From Thunnus maccoyii (Eukaryota; Chordata; Actinopteri; Scombriformes; Scombridae), in contig NC_056538.1 in the NCBI RefSeq assembly GCF_910596095.1, positions 33,056,422 to 33,120,421 on the forward strand: a DNA stretch of 64,000 nucleotides. The letters run 5' to 3'. Of the stretch, positions 24,534 to 38,272 are shown in pieces. Numbering within the stretch: position 1 is the first letter of the stretch; every line of letters begins with the position of its first letter. The notes under the pieces are model-generated. The model saw only the letters and a list, made by a program, of their open reading frames with translations, did no database searches and was not told the DNA's origin. A program made the translations under genes and the position numbers.

Positions 24534-25307
24534 TAGAACTGCTGCAATGGTATCATTCTTTTAAGTTCAGTGGACACAAGATCTCAACCATATTCCACTG
24601 ATTCCCACATTACCTGCAAACAGTATCAATGCTAACAATAGCTAGTTGTCACATTTGGAGCTGCTAAATAGTTCAAGCATACATAGACCCTACTTGTCAA
24701 GTATCGTATGTCGAACAATTCCTAAAGTGCATCAATATCAATATAAAACAGCCACGTACATGATGTCTATCTCAATGTAACTCATTATTCTGAGTGACTC
24801 AATCTTACTGTGCATGGGTGGGCGTGCAGTTTCACATGTGTGCTTTCTTTCATAGAAATGCTCAGCGCCGTCACGGTGCTCACTGCTGTGGCAGGAAACC
24901 AGATGGGAGGGAGGGAGGGAGGGAGGGTAGAGGGCAAACCTGATATTATGCTTCAATCAAATCAATATATCTGTTCTGCAGGGTAGGCTGTGCACTATTT
25001 ATTTAAAAAAAAAACAACCCCAGACAAGGGCATTTTCTCTCTAGGAAGCCAAACAGCAGGTGCTCAAGCCCCCTTTGAGATCTATTTATGCACATTTATA
25101 TGAAGGCAGCCTTACAGGATGATGACATGAACCAGTCTGGACAACAGTCAGTAATATTGTTGGTGCTGACTGGCGCACCTGATTCAAACGTCCTCGTTAT
25201 TCCTGTCAGAAGCTGCAGCAACATTCAGCCCAATGTGACTCTTTTGTGTCTGATGGAAGTGTAGAGAAGAGGAAGTGTTGTGATGTCACTTCCCATCAGT
25301 GGTCCTA

Positions 25308-25343
25308 GAAGAAGAAGAAGAAGAAGAAGAAGAAGAAGAAGAA
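25308..25343. repeat. (GAA)n microsatellite
   Basis: Twelve GAA units. GAA tails end some fish LINEs (compare 57.34 kb), so this could be a LINE relic, but no LINE sequence is clear upstream. Confidence 0.9.
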
Positions 25344-28102
25344 CCAGTATTCCAATGTCATATACCAAGAAATGTCTCTCTGTTAAACCAGTCTTTGCGC
25401 CTTTGTTATCATGATTTTACAGCACTTTAGTCAGCTGTTTTTAAATGTGCTTTATAAATAATTTTATTTTATTTGACATAAACAGCATAGTAGACACAGC
25501 GTGGATGTATAGTTTAAGGCATATCTTTCTCATAGATATCGGTGTCATATTAGGTCACGTCCAGTCTGACTTTTTACATATCACTGCAGAATCAACCTGT
25601 AATTACTATCATCATCCATCATGGGTTCTGCTTTTGTTTCCACTGTTCTCCACCCACTTTTGGGAGTTTGGAAGTTCCTCTAACTAAATGGAGGCGCTGC
25701 TCTGAAGGTGATATACTCCATCAAAGTTCCTGTTACTTTAAGGTCAGCTGCTGGCAGTGCTCTGTACTGTGATTGGTGAAGCAATATGTTGTACTCGTGC
25801 ATTGTTTGCCACAACTTAAACCATTAATTTGTGTATGTATACAAAATGAGTAAAGAGGCTGTGGGTACTTTTTGGTTTACTGATGCAAAGTGTGTTTACA
25901 GACTATTTTCAAAAGGATGTTTTCAACATTTCCAATATATTTTCTTTTCACCTGAAGGCACAAAAAGTTATTATTATTAGAAATTATTGACTGCATCCCT
26001 GCACCTCCCCATCCTCTGATCTTCCAAAAGATCCACATCACATCACATCACACACACACACAAATAATTTAATGATACTTACATTTAAGAGTCATCATTT
26101 CATCCACTGTTGTCTGTGCCAAAGTACAAGTTAAAAGAAGGTTTGAGACTTGTACTTGTACTACTTTATATTAATGGTACTGTTTTTGCTTTGAATACAT
26201 ACAAAATTAATTTGTATATTAATGGCACAGTCTTGTAATGTACTGCATATTCAATATAGTCAGCCATTCAAAATTATAAATATATATATATATATACTTT
26301 ATATATTCATCTGCAGAATGTTAGTTCTGAAAATGCCAAATGAAAGTTGTTTACAAAGTTCTTCACTTCTTCTTGAAATCCCTTTGCAGGATTTCTGGGT
26401 AAGAAGGTCCCTCAAACTCTCAAGACCTCAAACAGAACCGCTTGCTGCCACACGGAGCCGCCAAAGAGTGCAAGAGTAAAAAAATACAACCACAATCTGT
26501 TAGAAGCCTGAATCAACATCTATCTACTAGGGGTGTGCCTGAATACAAATACGTTATTCGGCAAAGCACAAATAGTGGGGGTTTTATGAATATTTATTTC
26601 CTACAAATATTTTAAAAATTATTTGTTTTCAGGAAGAAGAAAAAAACATGTCAAATACCAGTGTGCAGGTCAGTTACATTGCTATCTCAGTGCTTCTCCT
26701 CTGCTCCGCTGTGATGTCTATCAGCAGGTCTTAACTAGGGGAGTCACATCCACCTGCTACATGACGCACATTTCCTAATTTGGACATCACTTCTGGAGTT
26801 GGGGGTGTTCCCCAGAGATAAAGCTGAGCTACTGACACAAACAAAGTGCTCTCAAGGGACCCTCCATAACCTGTCGTTCCCCTTCTCCTTTCCACAAAGT
26901 TAGGTTGTTAAAAAATAGGCAATAAATGAAAAGTGCAAAGCAATAAACAAAAACAGGATTTTTAAGCCTCTTTCCACTTTTATTCGAATACAAATACAAA
27001 TACAAATATTTTACTTTCTCAACAAATATAGATACAAATACAAATACTGGGCTCTCTGCACAAGGAATCTCTATCAGTATGTATGTATGTATGTCTTTCA
27101 CATATCTCTTAAACCGTTCATCCGATCGACTCCACATTTGGTGGGTGTATGGCTGGGGAACCAAGGGAGTGTAGTGTCGAATTTGGTGAAATTTGGACAT
27201 GCGATATGTTTAATATTAATGAACTTTTAATAAACCAACAATCAGCTTCAGGGCTCTGGCGACTGACTCCAGGATGTCAGGGAGAGCAGAGATAAGAGAA
27301 AAGTGCTCTAAATAGAGAAAAGTAGACAGCGAAAACAGAGCTTTTAATCAAGAATGGACACTCTTACATCGTGTCTAGACAAAGCATTGCATTAGCTGCA
27401 CGTCTAGCAGATCAGCAGCCAGTGACTACACAGGAGGCGTTCAGGTACATGGTTGAGTATAGGTCACCCGTGTTTTGGAGGCGCTCAGAGCCCAGTACAT
27501 AATGACTGAGTTACATGTGTAAAACAGAGCAAATACTTTCCATAGGCAGTTCAAAACTAGCTTGTCTCTCTGAGACTGTGGCGATTGTGAAGCGCCACTA
27601 CAGACAAAGCAAACACCTTTGGAGCAAACATACCCATTTAAATACGAACAAGTCACAGAAAATAGGAACGATCTAAGAGCCCAATATGATCTATCCACTT
27701 TATTTTAGGATGCATTTATTTATTTTTAAATGCAGCACTTATTTTAGGCTACTTGAAATGAGAAAAATGTTTATTTACTATTAGAGTACATATCATTTAT
27801 AACATCTGTGTATAATAGATTGTTAGTTTCTTACATGTTGATGGTGTATATTATCATTCACACCTCACATCAACTGGATTAATTTTTCTATGTGCTGAAG
27901 CCAAGCAATCAGCCAGTTCCAAACAGGCATGTTTTGAATGGGCACTGCACTAGTCTTCTGGTAAAAAGGAGAGTAGTGACATGGCCGCCTCCTATTGGCT
28001 GGTGTTTTTTATCAGCAGATCTCAGCCTTCACACATATGTGCATTTGTGGTGTGATTGTTGCTTTTAACAACACAAATCATGGATGTTTTGTTAGCTTGA
28101 AG
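25344..28102. other. Non-coding with hAT-like and other repeats
   Basis: A candidate hAT-type MITE begins near 26529 ('aggggtgtgcctgaatacaa') and seems to run to about 27060, where 'acaaatacaaat' phrases cluster. Next to it, 27065-27240 looks like another dispersed repeat ('cgatcgactccacatttggt'). No gene seen. Confidence 0.4.
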
Positions 28103-31100
28103 CTACAGCACGCTGGTTTGCTTGGTCACCGACGTCTTGGTGTTGATTTTGGAGGCGCTCACCCGCCCGTCACTGCTCCTCCGCTCTGTATTTTCTGCGG
28201 CCTGCGTGATGCTGAACACCCTCCTCAGGCTCAGCTGGGCCCGGAAGGCCTTGCAGAAGATGAAGTAGATGAGCGGGTCCAGGCAAACATTGAAAACCGA
28301 CACAAGGATGGTCAGCTCCTTCAGGTAGAAGAACGCCTGTTCCCATGTGCACCGTTTCAGGAACGCGTAGGGGAGGCGAACCAGGTGGTAGGGCACAAAG
28401 CAAACACAGAAGACACTGACCAGCACCAGCATGTTCCTGCGTGACTTGGCCAGCTTCTTGGAGCCGGAGGACACCGGCTGCCTCTGCTGCGCCAGCGATA
28501 GCCTGCGGGAGGTGCTGTAGTAGAAGAAGATCAGGGAGACAAGGACGACCAGGAAGATGGCGGCGGAGAAGGAGTGGATGATTTTATAGAGCAGACTGAG
28601 CTGGTCACTGTGCAGGACGTCACAGCTTACTGTGTTGGGGACGGACGGCAGAGGTTCCTGCGTCAGGAGCGACAGGGTGATGTAGGTGCTCGTCATGGCC
28701 AGCAGGAAAACCCAGGTTACTGTGGAGATGATGTGAGCCGCCCGCACCGTCTGCAGGATGTGAGTCCCTAAAGGATGGACGATCTTCAGATACCTAGAGG
28801 GAGGAGAGGAAGGTGTCAGTACAAGATTACTGGACTTTAATGGATGATTCTGCAAAACCCTGGATTAAGTTCACTGACAAAGTTTTTGTTTTCACATCCA
28901 GTTCCTCATGATATTTAATATCTGTGCAAGGCAACTATGGTATATCATTTACAGTCTGGACAATGGTGCGCAACTTCCTGCACTGACACTTCAACATAAT
29001 ACTGTGTGGTGCTGTGAAGTCCCAGCGTTAGTTGTGTCAGTATACTCAAGTCACTGTAAATGTATCGAGTATTTAGAGTATTTCAAGTTTTCCAGTAGTG
29101 GGTGTTGTGCATCTGTCAGGCCACTATACAGGACATTCTCTAACCGGATGAGTGTGTATCAAGTGGTAGTAAATACATTTATGCCTCTTTATCCTCCTAA
29201 AATATTAGGTTGTATGATAAATACAGCTGATAATTCATTAAATCAATTGATTTTATTTATTTACTGTGATAATTGTGTTGATGCTGCATGTTTATGATTT
29301 TTACAGTAAATAAAGAAAAATACAGACTCATATTTGTATCATGATGAAATAAGACCTGCAGAGAATAAAACAAAACAATTATTAACAAGCACTAAAGTCG
29401 TCTTAACTTAACTATTGCATCAACCAAACTGCAGCAGTGAGTGTCTCCAAAGTCCTCTGGCAGCAAAGTATCCACAAGCTATGACAAGATGGTGTCTGCA
29501 CTACATGAATGAGCTCTACCAGTTTAATGACAGGCTTGCCAGTATAGTATATCTGCTGTAGCCGCATATCAAACTATACCTCATAAATCCATCACACAGC
29601 AACAGTAAATGGTAGAATCAAGGTATATTAAGGTTATTATCACATGCTGCTACTGTCTTATTTCAGCAGTTCACTGTGGATTAATAAAACATTATGACGT
29701 AGGTAAGTATGATACTTCAGGAACTTCATAACAAACCAGCAGATTCTAATCAAGTGTCTCTGTCTCTCACTGCTGTGGGTTCTTGTAGCCACAGTTAAGA
29801 GGATTGTCCAATCCGCTGCCGCCTCCAGCAACAGTGAGGTCACTCATTATTTTTCTCTTCCTAACACATACTGTTTTTCTAAATTTAACTTTTATTTCAT
29901 TTAATTTCTGACTTGGCAAGTCTGGGGCTTGATATGCTTCAAGTGGTACTTGTGAGAACAAATTTGTGAATTAAATGCAGTTAAGTGAATGGTTTTGTGT
30001 TTTCTTCATTTTAATACAACCAAAGAAGAGCAGACAAAAAGCTCGTGATAATGCATGTTGTGAAGTCACGTACGCAGAGTATGCAACATGAAGTCAACTC
30101 ATCAGCAAACTTCAAACTTCAGGGGGAAGTCAAGAAGACCACAGACCACTTTTGTGACACCAGAAAAGTTCTGAAATAAAAGTCTCTGTCTTACTGATGT
30201 GATCTGAGACCCACAAACACATGTGCGCCCAGCTTTGTCAGCATCACCTGATCTCTGCAGAGGTTGCAGCTTCACATCCTGAATTAGAGCTGTTTTCATT
30301 CTGAGTCCTCTGAGGTTGACTGTTGATGACAGGACATTTAATTGTTTCAACTCACAGTGGCGATGGCGATGCACATGAAATTGGTCTGATTCTGGGTGTC
30401 GACACTAACCCAGTGCTCGCCTGATCATGCTGCTAACTGGAGCTGATTCTCAACTCATATCAGCTCAAATCAAACCCCAATCTGGCTGCCATGTTCTGTC
30501 TTTGGGACGGAGCAGAGAGCTTCCAATCTGGATCCAAACTATATTCAGTCTAGTCAGGTCAGTATACACGAATCTGGCGGCTGATTTATGTGTTGCTCTC
30601 TTAAGCGCCACCGCCATTAAAGTGGAAGTGAATGGTTAGCAGTCACCTACACCAACAAATTTGTGGAAGTTATTCGTAGTCTTACAATACTGTGTGTGAA
30701 ATTGGTTGCGATGCAGGTTGCATGAGAAAATAACATTAGCGTAGCTTCTGTCTGACCTTCACAGTCTGGATGTGAGACTGCTGTTTGTGTGAAATCGCTC
30801 ATTAAAACCAGCAGGAATGACTTTCAATCATCAAACTCCTGATTTCTGTCACTATAATCAGAAGAAATTCATCATTTCATACAAATCTTAAACACATGAT
30901 GCTGAACAAGTGGAATTTCAGCCAGGAAATATAGCACCAAGCTAACGCAGGCCTTTAGCGATCTCTGGTCGTTTCTTTGTCGGCACGCCGCTCAGAATGA
31001 AACATGAGGATTTAATGAAGTTTTAAGAAAGTCAGATTTCATGGAGCAGAGGCTTGTGGTGTCAGTTTGCTGTTGGAGCAGCTGATAACAGCACAGAACA

Positions 31101-34100
31101 GAAAAGCTCAAACTGGAACATTTAGTTTGTAGATTAGAACCTTTATTTTAATGACATTCGATGACTATAAGTGCTTCTACAGGATCTGCTGGACAGGATC
31201 ACTTAAAAACTGAGATTCTTTAATGGCGACTTGTCTACTTCCACCTAAAACCCTGATTCATCTATAGAGTCTAATCGTCTTTGGGTTTAGTCAAATCAGA
31301 TTTGAATGTCCTAAATTATGTCTGTTTTTTAGAAATGAATTACAGGTAGGTTTACTTCAGGTCTGTGTTGGGCTGTGTTGGAGCGTACCGACACTTTGCT
31401 GTGTGTCATAATGTTGTGCTGAATATGTTTGACCATGTTTTTCCCTCTACATGTTTGAAAGCCACCACTTTGGTCCCGACTCAAATATCTCAACAACTAC
31501 TGAAGGATTATCTGGTAATTTTGTACAAACATTCGTGATTTTCTCTCCAGCGCCACCATGAGGTTGACATTGTGGTTTTGTCAGGTGGACACAAACTCAA
31601 CTCAGACGGGATGATAATGTTGCTTTGTGTCTACTGGATGTTTAAATTAAAACAAATAAAAACAACTTCATTACGTGATAATACGACAAAGGTGTGTGTC
31701 ACCCATGGATGTATAATAAGAGCTGGATAGGGTGCCGTCGCTCAGCCTTGCAGCCAATTTTCCCAGTGGCCACTCGCAATATTGCAGCGAAAAGTCCCCT
31801 TAGGGCCCAAAAAGGATTCTCCCTATAGACCATCATTGTAAAAGAGGCGCCTGTAAAACTGTTGACAGGACGCCTCGAACTGCAAACAACGTCAATTATG
31901 ACTCTTTCTGTTATGAACTTTTGATCCATGGAGGTTTTATGTTCGCAAAACTTTCCTCGAGCCGAGAAAAGCGATTTAAAAATCTGTGACGTCATCACAA
32001 TGTAAAGTCTATGGGCCGAGCAGGAACTCGTGGGCGGGGCCAGCGGGGGAAACACTACTGCACATATTCAGTGGGCCGCACAACACGGAGGCAAACCCGG
32101 AAGCTAGAAACATTTTTTGGCGTATGCGCTAGGTGAGCAGTTCCTATAGGACTGAATGGGCGCCATTTTTAGTCCGATATCTCTTTTAGTACATCCATGG
32201 TGCCACCTTGTTGTGGAGTTTTTCTGCCCCCCCCCCGGTGGCCAAAAAAATCAAGTAATAAACATTTTAGAAGCAAATTTATCAATTTATTTTTGAGTTT
32301 CATGTTCATATTGTCATATTTTAACCAATATTGAACAGTTAATTTTAATATTAGAATGAGCACAAAAAATGTTGTTACTATTTTAAAAAGTTATTATTGT
32401 TATTTTGTTTTTCTCCATCAAACTTGAGAACAAAAAAATGCAGAGATGTTTCTGTTACTCCGTCTTCAGTGAGCAACAGATGTTTGTTTGAGGAAGGAAA
32501 CTGATTTGGGCGTGCACACCACATATATGTTTTGAACTTGCACACACCCAGTCCTCCCTTTTTCTTTTTCTTTTTTTTGATTGACCACAATAATATAGAA
32601 TAACATGCATCTGACAGAATAAACACAGTGCAAATTACGGTTTGTACTGAGAATGAAAATGTCATGAATATACCAACATGCAGCATGAAGTTTATCTTCT
32701 TTCTCTGAGAAACTTAACAATTAAAGTCTTCAGGCTAAAACTACAGGCTGCTTAGTTAAAGCATTGACCCAAAACTGTAGCACACATTGGTGTGTAATAG
32801 ACAACCACATCTTTATGCTTTTTAAGTACACGTAACCATACGATTCTCACATCCTTTAGTCTGACACGTATGTAACAATAATAGATTCACGTAGTCTTCT
32901 GATCTTATCTAGTTTCACTCAGAGATGGAGGTCAACAAACAGAACTGAGAGTCTGAGGTTCTTTTACTTCACTGTGTTTAAATTAAGTAAAAACCTAATT
33001 TCCTGACAGTGTTTTTCACTTTCTCTCTCTCTCTCTCTCTCTGTGGTGTGTTTGTATGAAGCTGCTTGAGACTAGGGGGTTTAAATTCTAGGAAGTGAGA
33101 TTTTGGGTTTTATTTTCACCAAAATCGGCTCCTGTTTTCTGTGTAAAATTATCACACTAACCCATAACATGCAACATGTGCATCTGTGTGCTCACATACT
33201 GAAGACGTGTACGTACTGAAACAAAGACACTGTAGAGACCATTTGTCAGTAATCAAAATCACACTCTGGGATATCATTGAAGAAGTCCATTGCCTGCACA
33301 AAGTTTGAGTTTTCTTGAGGTTTATCTATTAATTCCAAGCAAACAAAGAGCAAAGACGTCCTGACTCCTGCTGCACCTGCCTGAATCTCACTCTGTCTAT
33401 TCTGTATTGTAGCATATTAGCTAAATATATAAGTATATATCTTTTGCACCAACCATGTTCATACACACTGCTACAGTATTTTTTGTAAAATCAGCAGCAT
33501 GAATGGAGCAGAGTACAAAATCTGTAAAGAAAAAGATGAACAAATGTCTCAATCAGTTTACTATTATGCTGCTCAATCTGTTTTCATTTGAAATCTGTGT
33601 ATTCATTTGCATGCAAACTATTAACTAAAAAGTTAAGCAATACGATGTTTTCTCGATATACAAATACGTTGCATAATCACTCCTCAGGGCTCGCAGACCT
33701 GTGAGGTGTGAAATGCTCAGTGACAAAAGGAGGAAGTGGTCAGCTGAGCGCTGGGCAGCAGCACTGAGTGAAAGATAAAAGAGTGAAAAGCCAGAATGTC
33801 CGTGCGGTAAAGTGCCATCTCTTCAGAAAAGAAATCTATGCGGTTTTCTGACCTAAATAAAAACCTGTCTGATGATGCAAAGACACATCTAACCACATCT
33901 CATTTTCCTTGAAGTTATAACACCACTTTGTTTTATCTAAAGTGACTCAGACTACGCTAAACACCCACCAGAAGCCACATCTCATTTAAGTCTAACATTG
34001 ACGCCAGAACGATAACACCCCCCCCCCCCCCCCCCCCCCCCCCCCACACACACACACGCACACACGGTGGGCAGCATGACGCAAGATTCACTTTATGATT

Positions 34101-36350
34101 GAATATGAAATATGTTGAAGAGAAAGACAGAAACTGAAATATAATTTCATTTGGTCCTTGTCTCAGCTTGTTATGCAACAATCTGAATCATCACTTTCAG
34201 CTCCTGCCTTCAGGGAGACGTTACAGAGTCGCCTGTGTAAAGAAACATATCTGTAAAAAAAATCATTCACCCCACATATCTCTCAGCAGCGTACTGATGA
34301 CAGACAGATATTCTTAATCGATCCCCAAAGGGGAAATAGCAACACCATATGCCAACTCATACAAACAGCAAGACAAAAAAACAAAGACAATCAAAGTCAC
34401 GATAACAACAACACAACATAACAGACACATGGATAAATATTGTGTTGAAAAAACAAGGCTTCAGATGAACACTCCCTCCATATGTGATGGTATAACGTGA
34501 TGTTCATTAATATGCTTTCCAGCAGATGTTGGAAGCTGGCAGCAGGGATTTGCTTCCATTCAGACACAAGAGACGTTAGTGAGGTCCAACACTGATGTTG
34601 GGTGATCAGTTCTGGCTCACAGCTGGTGTTTGAGGAGGGGAGGTTAGAGTGCTGTGCAAGTTCTTCCACAGCAAACTGAGAAAACCACTTCTTTACTGTC
34701 ATTGTGATACAGGGGAAAGACAAACACAAACAACTGTGCGGTATCTGGTGTTCAGATCAACTAGAGAGGCTAATATGACTAATCTAACTGACTCCCACTC
34801 AAAGAGCCTCTACTTTTCTCTAGAAATGCTGAGTCAATCATTGTTTTCAATGAGTCATTCTGGTCTCAGGATCTAAATTCAGGCCCTCTAATAAGTGTGC
34901 TGCTGGTCATTTTGAAAATTATTGCTCCATTAATAAGATTTGAAGACTTATAGTAGCTTTGATGTCTGCCGAGTGGGCGTTGATTGACAGCTGCGATTGA
35001 CAGTCGGCTCCAAGACTCACACTGAGACTATTGTCACAATATTTTAAGTTTAATGTTTACTTGATCATGATACCTTTTAACCGAAAATTCAATTTATAAA
35101 AGAAAATGTGAAATAATGTGCGTTTTTATTCACTACTTTTTTTTCGAATTTCCAGCATTTCCATCCACCTTATGACTGGGAATCTTGTGTAAGACAATAA
35201 TAAACAGGCCTACCTGTTGGCGGCGATGTAGCCCATGAACAGGATGCTGGCGTACATGTTGAGATAGAAGGCAGAGGCACCAAAGTTACAGTAAACCCGG
35301 CGGACGGGGACGGAGCTGCTGGCGTAGTTGGTGATGCGGATGGGGAGGCAGAGGCTGATCAGGAAGTCGGAGGCCGCCAGGTTCTTCAGGTAGATGGTTA
35401 CGCTGCTGGATGTCTGCTGCTGAGCGCGACAGAAGTAAACCTTCAGGGTGAAGCCGTTGAGGAGCAAACCCATCTGCAGAAGACAAGACAGGGTTTATTA
35501 AAAGGTCTGTAAGTGATATCGGCATTTTGGCTAACTTCCTGTCCATTTTTGCAGTTAGCACTCCCCACCCTCCTCCCAACGTCACCACATGAACACACAG
35601 CGGTCGTCGCCACAGCACCTTACAATATTAGGCACAGCAGTGATGGAGAGCAACTAATCCTGAAGGCTTTTGTTCCTCGAGCTTTGGTTTAACGTTTTAA
35701 AAACCAGCCGTCACGAGCCGTCGGTGGCCAGCCACTTTGTGAGTCGACGTCCGGTTACTCCTCCTTCTCCTCTAGACCCCCCTACTGGTTCAGCAGCTCC
35801 TTGGCAGCCCTGCAGTGATTGGTGTATTTGGTTGTGTAAGGCATTCCTGGGAGTGCTGGAATTGGTAGCTTTACCTGTTCCACCATCCACGCTGAAATTC
35901 TGCCGTCTGCCCATGAAAAGCTCAGAGCCTCTTTGTGGAGTTCTCTCTCCTGATTGGAGAAGGTGTGGACGGGATACCAGAAAATGTTTTTTTCTGTTTA
36001 CTGTAGAGTGGAGGGACTGGGAGATCCATATTACTGACCAAATACTATATCAGTGATGGCTGTTGGAGCTAGAGACATTTAACTCTTATTTAAAAAAAAA
36101 AAAAAATCACTTACAGCACCTTTAACACTTACAGATCAAGAAATTGTGCCAACACACTGTGAAGATGTTTTCTCAGACAAAGATGGAGTGAATATCTGGG
36201 ACTCACAAGAAAGACCAGACTGTAGACTAGCATGAAGAAGAGGTGAGTTGATGTGTCGATCTGACCGCACAAAGCCGACCTGTCGGTCTGGTTGTTGACA
36301 GATGACTGGTTGAAGGACGGGGTCTCTCTCACTCCTCCGACGTCGCTCAT
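28103..36350 (-). CDS. P2Y12-group receptor, P2RY14-like by position, three coding exons
   Basis: CDS: complement(join(28103..28793, 35214..35473, 36207..36350)), 364 aa. The first intron is phase 0 inside TM1 (CTT|GTGAGT, CTGCAG|ATG). The second is phase 2 in the Arg codon of the TM3 motif (AACAG|GTAGG, CCTCTAG|GTAT), a known recurrent GPCR intron site. The start ATG (36350) lies 12 bp after a TCTTGTAG acceptor. Sequons N14 and N20; C28 and ECL3 C283 form the P2Y-type extracellular pair; C110 and C192 form the TM3-ECL2 pair. TM6 is CFVPYHLVRLPYAFL and TM7 NVCLDPLIYF (DPxxY at 307-311). Oddities: NRY (134-136) replaces DRY, and the usual ECL1 Trp is missing (SSVPVRRVYC). The position next to gpr171 suggests P2RY14; sequence alone only supports the P2Y12/GPR87/GPR34-like group. 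Receptor class is sure, orthology is not. Confidence 0.8.
28860..35200. other. Large intron of the P2RY14-like gene
   Basis: About 6.4 kb with no exon that I can support. It holds a dispersed repeat at 31440-31600 (reverse relative of the 22.0-kb one), and a repeat block at about 31700-32230 with 'acgtcatcacaatgtaaag', which recurs widely in fish to my knowledge. It also has a short CT tract near 33020 and a C-run/(AC)n at 34018-34066. Confidence 0.5.
34018..34066. repeat. (C)28 run followed by (AC)n
   Basis: 28 consecutive C on the plus strand (34018-34045), then 'acacacacacacgcacacac'. The G-rich complement could form a quadruplex. It lies in the second intron of the P2RY14-like gene, G-rich on the transcribed sense strand. 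Confidence 0.95.
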
Positions 36351-37020
36351 GTTTGTGGATGTTCTACAAGAGATAAACCCTTTCAAATTATCTTTTAAAT
36401 ATTAGACAATTGTTTAAACATCAACAGGCTATACAGTACAGGAAGTGTTGAAAGCTCAAAGGGAAGTAACAGATCGCCACAGAGCAGCAAAGACACTTAA
36501 ATACAATCCAGTTAACCAAAAGTGCTTCGCCACAGCTGTCGAAATCCAACAAGTCGTCAAGACTCATGGACCTGATTCTCAACCATCAGCTCATGTCTGC
36601 AAGCTTGTGTTTATACAAAAAACATGAGATTTTGCTGCTAAGAATCATAAAGTAAATAGATGTGAATATATTCACGGTGGAGCTGAAACACAGACTGTAA
36701 TCTGATTATTATTGTCTTTATAAAAGGGCACCTGTTGTTTACATGCATTAAATACATGCTATGCACATGAGGGCTGCTGAGCATACTTGCACGTCTGAGA
36801 AAACACGTGCAAAAGTTTTAAAAAACAAGAATAAAACTTTAAACTTTAAACTGCACATGAGGGCTGATGGCCGCTTCCTTTGTGGTGTTTTATTCAACAT
36901 GTCATTGTAATCACTGTGACTTATTTTCAAAGTACTGTGGCCTCAGCTTGCAGTCACCAAACACTATATCTGACCTCAAAAAGTGTGTGTGAGCAAACGG
37001 CTGCTCGATGCTCACATGAG
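36351..37020. other. Upstream of P2RY14-like start codon, no gene
   Basis: Holds the acceptor (AG at 36365-36364) of the exon that carries the start codon. The rest is intron or flank without recognised repeats. Confidence 0.45.
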
Positions 37021-37759
37021 AAGTGAAATGGTGGAAGAAGTATTCAGATTATTTACTTAAGTACCAATAAATCAGTGTAAAAATACTTCATTACAAGTAA
37101 AAGTCCTGCATGAAAAATCCTACTTAAGTAAGAGTTAGGGATGTCAACAGCTAACTGTTAATCGGTTAACCGCTGAGAATATTTTTGACTGGTCACATGT
37201 CGGTCTATAGGTTAATTTGCATACACACTCCACTAACAGCTTGACAAGTACATGTTCATAACATCAGATATTCTTTTTGAATGGATAAAGTACCGGTGTA
37301 AAACCAACTTCTATACAGAGTGTTGTATTATGGGTTGTTTGTCGCATTAATGTTGCTAGGCTAGCAAGTGTCTTAAAGTCTGTTTATAGTGAGTGTGTTA
37401 GAGTCAGTCAGTACTAAAAGTGTTTTGTTAGTCCAGTTTAACCTGCAGGAGTTTCTGAAGGCTCATGTAACGTGTTTTTCTGCAACGGAGGAAATAAATT
37501 CATGACGAGTGAAAATGAGTCCGAAGCACCTTACTTTCTACTGCAGAAAGGGAATATGTCAAGCTGCCAAATACCACTGTGATAGATGATAATCAGCTCA
37601 AAAGACAAACAGGCAGTCTTATAAATGCTGACTGCCAGAGAATACTATGATGTAAATTATATTCAAAAAGTAACATTAACAATGTTTTTTCAAAAAACAG
37701 TTGTTGGAAAAGGGGGGTCGTCCTATAACCGGGATCGCCTTATATTCGGGTCAATACAG

Positions 37760-38030
37760 TACTAGCATTATGCTGTACCACATTCAAAACAAGCAGCTGG
37801 CTGCCATGTCCGAGGATGGCTCGCAGTCACTGCCAAAGATCAAGCCGCTGCTAGCTGGGGGGAGAAAGTGTGATACGCGCCAGTCCGAGGCCATCACCCA
37901 GCTGGTGTGTCGACTAATTGAGACCAATATGCTGCCAATCAGTGTGGTAGGGGTGAATGATTGAAAGAGCTAGTTTAGTACCTTGAGCCGGAGTACATTA
38001 TACCATCGAGAGCTACTGCGACTAATCTGT
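37760..38030 (+). pseudogene. hAT (ZBED-like) transposase fragment
   Basis: The translated plus strand contains KIKPLLAGGRKC and then QLVCRLIETNMLPIS, a typical hAT/ZBED transposase segment. After a frame change the segment continues with KELV, a stop, then YLEPEYIIPSRATATNL. The frameshift and stop make it non-functional. The hAT-like end 'agggatgtcaacagctaact' at about 37137 could be the 5' end of the same element. Confidence 0.7.
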
Positions 38031-38272
38031 TTTCAGTTTTTTGACTTTTTCTCTAATCTTTGATTTTTGCTGAAATATTGGATCATTTGAACATTTATTG
38101 AAATGAAAGCATGTGAGAAGTTTAGAGGGAAAAATCACTATTTGGTGGAGCTGTTAACAACTCATAGACATGTGAAATGTGACCCCGACTACACACTGCT
38201 TTTTGTAAGACATCAAAAGCCAAAAAGGTTGGAAACCACTGGTTTCATCTTTAACAATGTGTTGTATCTTAA

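Noticed and set aside
27995-28771. Plus-strand frames antisense to the P2RY14-like last exon
   Set aside because: Shadows of a real exon on the other strand.
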